Assembly: GCA_028283825.1 (NCBI GenBank)
Contig: JAPWJW010000005.1
Span: 124,001-188,000 of the forward strand
Length of the DNA stretch: 64,000 nt
Direction of reading: 5' to 3'
DNA from: Azospirillaceae bacterium
GTDB taxonomy: Bacteria > Pseudomonadota > Alphaproteobacteria > Azospirillales > Azospirillaceae
The position numbers were made by a program, and so were the translations under genes. The notes below the pieces were generated by a model, which was given only the letters and a program-made list of their open reading frames with translations, did not search any database and was not told where the DNA came from. This document shows positions 58,604 through 64,000 of this stretch, piece after piece. Positions within the stretch are counted from its first letter, which is position 1. The number at the start of each line of letters is the position of its first letter.

Positions 58604-60022
58604 ATGGCCATCAGGCACAAGGTCGTTCTTTACAACCCAACCGCCGTCTTCCACACCATGCCGCTGGGCCTGCTGGCCATCGGCTCCAACCTTGATCCCG
58701 CGCGCTTCGACGTGCGCATCATCGATGCGCGGATCGAGGCGGATCCCCAGGGCGCGGTGCTGCGGGCCATCGACGGCGCCCTGTGCTTCGGTGTCACCAT
58801 GCTGACCGGCCGGCCGCTGGGCGACGCGCTGGCCATGCTGCGGGCGGTGAAACGGGCCCGGCCCGGTCTCACCACCGTGGCCGGCGGCTGGCACCCCTCC
58901 CTTTTTCCGGTGGAAACGCTGGCGGAGCCCAGCATCGACATCACCGTGGCGGGGCAGGGCGAACGCACCTTCGCGGAGATCGTGGATCGGCTGGCCGAGG
59001 GCGCCGACGTGGAAGGGATCGCCGGCATCGCCTATCGCGACGGCGACCGGGTGGTGCGCACCAAGGCGCGGCACCTGGAAAGCCTCGACGCCTTCGCGCC
59101 GCCCAATTTCGACCTGATCCCGGTGGAGCGGTATTTCCAGTTCAAGGGCCGGCGGCAACTGGACTATATCGGCTCCATCGGCTGCAATTTCCGGTGCGCC
59201 TTCTGCGCCGACCCCTTCGTCTATGGCCGCGACTGGAAGGCCATCTCCGCCAGCCGCATGGGGGCGGAGATCGAGGCGCTGTGGCGCCGCTACCGCTTCA
59301 CCGACCTGAACTTCCAGGATGAGACCTATTTCACCCACCGCAACCGGGTGGCCGACATCTGTGAGGAGTTCCTGCGCCGGGGGCTGGATTTCACCTGGGC
59401 CGGCACCATGCGCGCCGACCAGGGCGTGCGGCTGCCGGATGAGATCTGGCGCCTGTGCGTCCGTTCCGGCCTGCGCCGCGTGCTGGTGGGGGTGGAAACA
59501 GGATCCCACGAGATGATGAGGCGCATCAAGAAGGACACCACCATCGATGCCATCCTGGAAACGGCCGCCAAGTGCCGGCAGCACGACATCGCCGTCATCT
59601 TCTCCTTCATCGTGGGTTTTCCGGAAGAGACGGAGGACCAGGTCGAGGCGACGCTGGGCCTGATCAAGACCCTGCGCGCCATGAGCCCCCGGTTCGAAAC
59701 CCCACTGTTCTACTACAAGCCCTATCCCGGCTCGGCCCTGGCCGCCGCCGTGGCGGACCAGACGCCGCGCACGCTGGATGACTGGGCGCGGTTCGACTAT
59801 GTGGCGGGGCCGGCGGGCACCTGGGTGCCGCCGCATCTCTACCGCCGGATCGAGCGTTTCAAGTTCTACAACAAGTATGCCGCCGGCCCGGTGGCCACGG
59901 GAGCCGGTGCCAGCGGTTTGCTGCGCCGGGTGGCGCGTTGGCGCATCGACCATGACGTCTACGCCGCCCCGGTGGAGAAGTTCCTGGTCCAGCATCTGCG
60001 TCCCGAACCCTCCCTATCCTGA
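58604..60022 (+). CDS. B12-binding-type radical SAM enzyme
   Basis: 472 residues from the ATG at 58604, with GGTGG three to four bases upstream; the longer frame from 58538 is AT-rich leader. Residues 1-150 form a cobalamin-binding-like domain (VVLYNPTAVFHTMPLGLLAI, TVAGGWHPSLFPVETL). Residues about 185-400 are the radical SAM core, with the 4Fe-4S motif CNFRCAFC (CxxxCxxC). Typical downstream elements are FIVGFPEETEDQVEATL and LNFQDETYF. This architecture occurs in enzymes that methylate or rearrange unactivated carbons, for example in lipid, antibiotic or sugar modification. Amid polysaccharide genes a tailoring step on a sugar or lipid is plausible. Its 3' end overlaps the convergent glycosyltransferase by nine bases. 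Confidence 0.9.
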   Translation: MAIRHKVVLYNPTAVFHTMPLGLLAIGSNLDPARFDVRIIDARIEADPQGAVLRAIDGALCFGVTMLTGRPLGDALAMLRAVKRARPGLTTVAGGWHPSLFPVETLAEPSIDITVAGQGERTFAEIVDRLAEGADVEGIAGIAYRDGDRVVRTKARHLESLDAFAPPNFDLIPVERYFQFKGRRQLDYIGSIGCNFRCAFCADPFVYGRDWKAISASRMGAEIEALWRRYRFTDLNFQDETYFTHRNRVADICEEFLRRGLDFTWAGTMRADQGVRLPDEIWRLCVRSGLRRVLVGVETGSHEMMRRIKKDTTIDAILETAAKCRQHDIAVIFSFIVGFPEETEDQVEATLGLIKTLRAMSPRFETPLFYYKPYPGSALAAAVADQTPRTLDDWARFDYVAGPAGTWVPPHLYRRIERFKFYNKYAAGPVATGAGASGLLRRVARWRIDHDVYAAPVEKFLVQHLRPEPSLS

Positions 60023-61267
60023 GGCTTGGCCGGCAAGGTCGGCCAGGGCGGCGGGCCTGGGGTGCAGGGCCGCTTCCCAGGCGCGCTCGAACCCCTCGGG
60101 CGACAGGGTGCCGCGCACGAACGCGGCTCCCTTACGCGCGGCGTCGGCCCACAGGTCGGCATAGGCTTCGGGCCGGGTCAGGTAGGGGGCCCACTGGTCT
60201 TCGGGCAGCGTCAGCGGGTATCCGGGGACGCCCAGGCCCTCCATGGCCGTGCCATTGCCCAGCACGGGGCAGCCCCAGGCCCAGGCCTCGGCCACCTTGG
60301 TCTTGATGCCCCCGGCCACCAGCGCCGGCACCAGCGCGATGCTGCCCGGCCGGTACACCTGCGCCAGGTCGTCGGCATAGCCGTGCCAGTGGACGCCCGG
60401 CACCCGCGCCAAGGGGCGTGTCTGGCGGCCATGGATGTGCAGCCGCGTGGTGGGTCGCAGGCGCCGCCATTGATCCAGCAGGAAATCGATGGCCGTGCAG
60501 TTCTGAAGCTGCCGGTCGCTGCCGATGAAGACGAAGCGCAGGGGGGCGTCCCGTCCCCAGGGGGCCGCGCGCGGAGACACGCCCGGCGGGATGGCGCGCA
60601 CCATCGGTGGGCCGGCCGCCGGCGCGTGTTGGCAGAGCATCTGGCGTTCAACCGGCGACAGCAGCACCGTGGCGCTGGAGGCCAGCATCACCTCCCGCTC
60701 CGCCGCCGGCAGGGTTCCGGCCTCATACGCCGTCACCAGCCGGGCCAGCGGCCCTTCGGTCAGGCGGCGCGCCCAGCGGGGGAAATGCGGACCGACATGG
60801 CCGGTCAGCAGGGGAAGGCGGTGGCGGCGCAGAAAGGTCATGCGCCGGGACATGAGGTCATCGAAATCGGTGACGATGTGCAGGTCGGGCAGGCTGCGGC
60901 GCAAGGTGCGCAGCAGGGCCTGGCAGCGCACGGTGTCCAGATAGACGGCGTCGAACGCCCCGGCCACGATGCGGGCCGCCACCCGCTTCGCCTCTCGCGG
61001 GCCGGCGTACAGCAGGCATTGCAGGGGCAGGGGGCGCCCCGCCGCCAGGCTGGCCAGCCAGGCCGCCGCGACCGCCAGGCGATCCGTCGCCCCACCCTGC
61101 ATCACGGAATGCAGGGTCAGCACCTCCACCGTGTGGCGATGGCGCAGGGCCCGCAGGATATGGCCCATGATGGGGGTGCGGCCGTTGCGCTGGGCCAGGT
61201 CGCGGGTCGTCACGAAGGCGATCCGCAGGGCGGGTCTTGGCAAGGCGGGTCTTGTGGGGTTGTCCAT
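60014..61267 (-). CDS. Glycosyltransferase, GT-B fold (GT4-like)
   Basis: 417 residues from ATG 61267 with AGGTGG four bases upstream. The N-terminal domain starts with LRIAFVTTRDLAQRNGRTPI, and the C-terminal donor domain contains LRFVFIGSDRQLQNCTAIDF, LHIHGRQTRPLARVPGVHWH, GYADDLAQVYRPGSIALVPA and GGIKTKVAEAWAWGCPVLGN, the usual order of GT4-type enzymes, including the E-A-x-A-x-G-x-P motif. It transfers an activated sugar in the cytoplasm to a lipid-linked acceptor; sugars are unknown. It is the last gene of a leftward transcript that also includes the polymerase/ligase and flippase genes, 64 bp downstream of the former. Confidence 0.9.
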   Translation of the reverse strand: MDNPTRPALPRPALRIAFVTTRDLAQRNGRTPIMGHILRALRHRHTVEVLTLHSVMQGGATDRLAVAAAWLASLAAGRPLPLQCLLYAGPREAKRVAARIVAGAFDAVYLDTVRCQALLRTLRRSLPDLHIVTDFDDLMSRRMTFLRRHRLPLLTGHVGPHFPRWARRLTEGPLARLVTAYEAGTLPAAEREVMLASSATVLLSPVERQMLCQHAPAAGPPMVRAIPPGVSPRAAPWGRDAPLRFVFIGSDRQLQNCTAIDFLLDQWRRLRPTTRLHIHGRQTRPLARVPGVHWHGYADDLAQVYRPGSIALVPALVAGGIKTKVAEAWAWGCPVLGNGTAMEGLGVPGYPLTLPEDQWAPYLTRPEAYADLWADAARKGAAFVRGTLSPEGFERAWEAALHPRPAALADLAGQASG

Positions 61268-61331
61268 ACGTCCACCTGAGGAGGGCGCATCCCCGTGTGC
61301 GCCTTTCCCCAGGACGGATCGGGGCCCCCGT

Positions 61332-62789
61332 CTATTCCCTGGCGGCCGCCAAATCGTGGCGGGGCAAATGATTCATGGCGCAGCAGAGCGCCAGCGGGAT
61401 CCACAGGCCGGCGTCGACGAAGGTGTCCTGGTTCAGGAAGCTGAAGCCCAGCGCCGCGGCGCTGGCCAGGCGGAAATAACGGTGGAAGGCGTCGTGCGGC
61501 CGGCCCCGGAACAGCTGGCGCCAGAAGAAGGCGATGAACAGGGCGAAACCCAGCACCCCCGTTTCCGACAGCAGGCGCAGGAACAGGTTCTTGGCATTGC
61601 CCTTCTCGGGTGAATTGGGGTCCAGCCAGCCGATACCTTCCTTGGCGCCCTGGGTGAACAGCTGTGTGGTGAAGGCCCAGTCGGGCGCGTATGCGCCGAA
61701 ATAGCGGTAGTTGTTGCCGAGAGAGACGCCGAAGACCGGATGATCCAGCCAGGTGAGGCCGGCGGCCTCCGCCGCGGCGAAGCGGCCGGCCAGGGCCAGG
61801 GCGTCGGTCAGGCCGGTGGCCAGGTCCCCGCCGGCAAGACTGCCGAGGTCGGCGGATTCCGTCAGATAGGCGACCGGCCCCATGACATAGGTGGCGCCGG
61901 CGCCGGCACCCAGGCCGCTCATGGCCACCACGGCGGCGCCGCCGGCCACCATCACGCCCAGGAAGGTCGCCGCCGCCACGATGCGGCCGCGCAGGGCGGC
62001 CAGGAAGACGCTGAGCCCCAGCATGGCGACGATGCAGGCCAGGCCGAAGCGGGAACCGGAGAACAGCAGGCCGCCGATGGCCACGGCGAAGCCTGCGCCC
62101 AGGCGCAGGGCGTGGCCGGGCGATGCCGGTGCGCCTACGCCTTCCTGACGCGCCATGGACCGGGCGATCAGGGCTGGGATCAGCAGCACGATGATCTGGG
62201 TGGCCAGCCACGACGGCTCGAACGTCATGCCCTGGGCGCGGTTGACCAGGCCGTCATAACGCACGGCGATCAGGTCGGTGATGGCCTGGACGATGCGCAG
62301 CAGCTCGCCATGCTGGGCCATGGCCACCACCTGCAATCCCGCGAAGGCGATGGACACGCCCATGCCGATGAACAGGTGGCGCAGGGTCAGGCGGATGTCG
62401 GCCGCCGTGCGGATCTGCAGCCGGGCCACGACGTAGAAGGCCAGGCCCACGCCCCAGGTCAGCAGGGCGCGGACCAGGCTGTCCAGCGGCGTCTGGCCCT
62501 TGAAGGCGTCGGGCGGCTGCACCATCACCACGCCCAGGCCGCTGACGACGATGTAGAGGGTGAACAGGCCCAGCGCCACGAAGCCGTCGGCGGCCAGGCG
62601 GGGCCGCTGGCCCAGCACCAGCAGGCGATAGGCGGCCAGGATCAGCAGCAGGGCCGCCGGCACGATGGCCAGCGGCCGGGCCAGCGTGCCGTTGCCGAAG
62701 GGCAGCAGGGGCGTGGCCGACACCGGCACACACAGCAGCAGGGCCCGCCACAACCACCGCTCCAGGGGGGCCAGCGTGTCGGCCGTCAT
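61332..62789 (-). CDS. O-antigen ligase/polymerase-like membrane protein
   Basis: 485 residues from the ATG at 62789, which overlaps the flippase stop (ATGA). There are about ten to twelve hydrophobic segments (for example WLWRALLLCVPVSATPLLPF, ALLLILAAYRLLVLG, GAGFAVAIGGLLFSGSRFGL). A large periplasmic loop with HPVFGVSLGNNYRYFG and the following NLFLRLLSETGVLGFALFIA are characteristic of the Wzy/WaaL superfamily (Wzy_C, O-antigen ligase). It should polymerise or ligate lipid-linked repeat units in the periplasm. Family members cannot be separated by sequence alone. Together with flippase and transferases this gives a Wzx/Wzy-type pathway. Confidence 0.88.
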   Translation of the reverse strand: MTADTLAPLERWLWRALLLCVPVSATPLLPFGNGTLARPLAIVPAALLLILAAYRLLVLGQRPRLAADGFVALGLFTLYIVVSGLGVVMVQPPDAFKGQTPLDSLVRALLTWGVGLAFYVVARLQIRTAADIRLTLRHLFIGMGVSIAFAGLQVVAMAQHGELLRIVQAITDLIAVRYDGLVNRAQGMTFEPSWLATQIIVLLIPALIARSMARQEGVGAPASPGHALRLGAGFAVAIGGLLFSGSRFGLACIVAMLGLSVFLAALRGRIVAAATFLGVMVAGGAAVVAMSGLGAGAGATYVMGPVAYLTESADLGSLAGGDLATGLTDALALAGRFAAAEAAGLTWLDHPVFGVSLGNNYRYFGAYAPDWAFTTQLFTQGAKEGIGWLDPNSPEKGNAKNLFLRLLSETGVLGFALFIAFFWRQLFRGRPHDAFHRYFRLASAAALGFSFLNQDTFVDAGLWIPLALCCAMNHLPRHDLAAARE

Positions 62790-64000
62790 GACGCCGCCAA
62801 GGCGGGCCGCGCCCGGGTCAGCGGCCGCAGGTGCCGCAGGCAGGCCAGGCCCACGGCGGCGCGCAGCGCGCCGGCCGCCAGTGAGGCGACGCAGGCGCCA
62901 CCCAGGCCGAAACGCCAGGTGAGCCAGCTGCCCAGGGTCAGGCCGAACAGGGCGGGGTACAGTTGCATGCGCAAGACGGCGCCGCTGGCGCGATATCCCC
63001 GCAGCGCCGCGCTGAACAGGGTGGCGGCCAACTGGCAGGCGTAGGCCAGCGCCAGCAGGCGCAGTTCCCACCCATGGCCGGCATAGGCGCTGGCGCCGCC
63101 ATAGAACAGGCGCGCCGCCCAGTCGGGCGCCGCCAGGACCACCAGCAACAGGGGCCCGGCCAGACCCGCCGCCACCAGGCCCCGCCGGCCCACCAGGCGC
63201 AGCAGGTCGCGGAAGCTCAAGGTGTCGCGCGCGCGCGCCACCTCCGGCACCAGCACGTTCTCCATGCCGAAGATGACGGGGCTGGCCACGGCCACGACGT
63301 TGGCCAGGGCCACCAGGGCGGCGGAGCCGGGCGCATCGTCGTGCCAGGCCAGCAGCCACAGGAACCATTGCGTGGACAGCGCCGCCAGCAGGTTGGCCCC
63401 CAGCACCGGCGCGCCCAGGCGCCAGTGATCCGGGATCTCGTCCCGCAGGCCCTGGGCGGCCGTCCGCCAGGCCCCGCCCAGGCGCCAGGCCACCGGCAAC
63501 GCCGCCAGTGCCGATGTGCCGGCGACCAGCAGGAAGACGCCGCTGATGTCCAGATGGGCGCGCAGGGCCCACACGATGGCCGGCGGCCCCAGATAGCGCA
63601 GGGCGTCCAGCAGGATCAGCGGGCCATGGCGGCCGTCGGCCAGCAGACCGCGCCGCACCACCTCCTGCATCTGCCAGCAGACCAGGGCGGCCCCGGCGGC
63701 GGGCAGCAGGCCCGGATGGCCGACGCTGGTGCTGGCCATGGCCAGCAGGGGCAGGAAGGCCAGGGCGCACAGCGGCGTCAGCAGCAGGGCCACGGCCAGC
63801 GGCCGGCCGCCTGGGGACGCGCGCACCGACAAGGGGTAGGTCACCAGCGCCTGGTGCAGGGTGTTCAGCACCAGGATGAAGGACAGCGCCACGGCATAGG
63901 CGCCGTAGTCCGCGGCGGGCAGGGCGCGGGCCAGCGTCACGTTCAGCGCGAAATTGCCGAAGCTGACGATGGCCTGGTCGGCCAGCCCGCCGGCAAGTCC
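62786..64000 (-). CDS. Wzx-type polysaccharide flippase (5' end outside window)
   Basis: 404 residues visible; the frame stays open to the window end, where GLADQAIVSFGNFALNVTLA precedes the ARALPAADYGAYAVALSF segment that is typical of the first helices of Wzx/MATE-like flippases. A GTG at 63940 is therefore internal. About ten to eleven hydrophobic segments follow, such as LVLNTLHQALVTYPLSV, AVALLLTPLCALAFLPLLAM and GLVAAGLAGPLLLVVLAAP. The protein moves undecaprenyl-linked repeat units across the inner membrane. Its stop overlaps the ligase start by four bases, so the two are translated together. Confidence 0.88.
   Translation of the reverse strand, partial: GLAGGLADQAIVSFGNFALNVTLARALPAADYGAYAVALSFILVLNTLHQALVTYPLSVRASPGGRPLAVALLLTPLCALAFLPLLAMASTSVGHPGLLPAAGAALVCWQMQEVVRRGLLADGRHGPLILLDALRYLGPPAIVWALRAHLDISGVFLLVAGTSALAALPVAWRLGGAWRTAAQGLRDEIPDHWRLGAPVLGANLLAALSTQWFLWLLAWHDDAPGSAALVALANVVAVASPVIFGMENVLVPEVARARDTLSFRDLLRLVGRRGLVAAGLAGPLLLVVLAAPDWAARLFYGGASAYAGHGWELRLLALAYACQLAATLFSAALRGYRASGAVLRMQLYPALFGLTLGSWLTWRFGLGGACVASLAAGALRAAVGLACLRHLRPLTRARPALAAS

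Noticed and set aside
1-64000. CRISPR arrays, rRNA, riboswitches
   Set aside because: No regularly spaced repeats, no rRNA sequence and no recognisable riboswitch core were seen on reading either strand; short elements could still have been missed.

Overview
This 64 kb window comes from a GC-rich Gram-negative bacterium, most likely an alphaproteobacterium of the Azospirillum/Nitrospirillum type. That placement is an inference from codon bias, a full-length cyclic beta-1,2-glucan synthase, a FixJ-like CheB/CheR/PAS histidine kinase and a large capsule/exopolysaccharide locus. No rRNA gene, complete tRNA gene or CRISPR array was seen.

Positions 1-18.5 kb are accessory DNA and look like a defence-type island. 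They hold the tail of an IS66 element, an excisionase-like protein with an AT-hook tail, an AT-rich TetR gene, and two candidate multi-gene systems. The first (2.3-6.1 kb) is a divergently arranged ribbon-helix-helix repressor, a soluble FtsH-like AAA+ zinc protease, a PD-(D/E)XK nuclease and an XRE repressor, with a palindromic operator pair in the divergent promoter. The second (11.9-17.1 kb) is a three-gene overlapping operon led by a 1336-residue XRE / Mrr-nuclease / STAND-NTPase / helical-repeat protein, followed by a two-TM protein and an Mrr-like nuclease. Another PD-(D/E)XK-like protein, a Tat-type thioredoxin/SH3 protein and several small membrane proteins lie between them. The island ends at 18.0 kb in a 49-nt copy of the 3' half of tRNA-Glu(CUC), followed by a truncated tyrosine integrase. 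This looks like the junction of two elements inserted one after the other in the same tRNA gene. A 92-bp element with inverted ends cuts off the integrase, and a second 92-bp copy sits at 9.6 kb.

Positions 18.6-36 kb look like stable chromosome. They carry a transglutaminase, a fatty acid desaturase, the cyclic beta-1,2-glucan synthase (8.6 kb gene), a small C-tail membrane protein, a frameshifted CheB-CheR-PAS-histidine kinase-REC-REC-LuxR protein and a stand-alone receiver. A 420-430 bp repeat occurs at 17.4 kb and again at 35.8 kb in the same orientation; the second copy runs into an IS5-like transposase remnant.

Positions 36.3-44 kb are one minus-strand operon with a strong terminator. 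It encodes a 1422-residue single-chain molybdenum hydroxylase of the xanthine dehydrogenase/aldehyde oxidase type and two exported proteins that each carry one CXXCH heme motif.

Positions 44.6-64 kb are a surface polysaccharide region: Wzi, TetR plus initiating sugar transferase, ECF sigma/anti-sigma pair, DUF1329 and DUF1302 proteins, a Gfo/Idh/MocA-hydroxyacid dehydrogenase fusion, an ABC exporter, an unknown polysaccharide-type protein, a nucleotidyltransferase, a B12-type radical SAM enzyme, a glycosyltransferase, an O-antigen-ligase-like polymerase/ligase and a Wzx-type flippase running off the window end. Genes alternate strands and three convergent pairs overlap at their stop codons.
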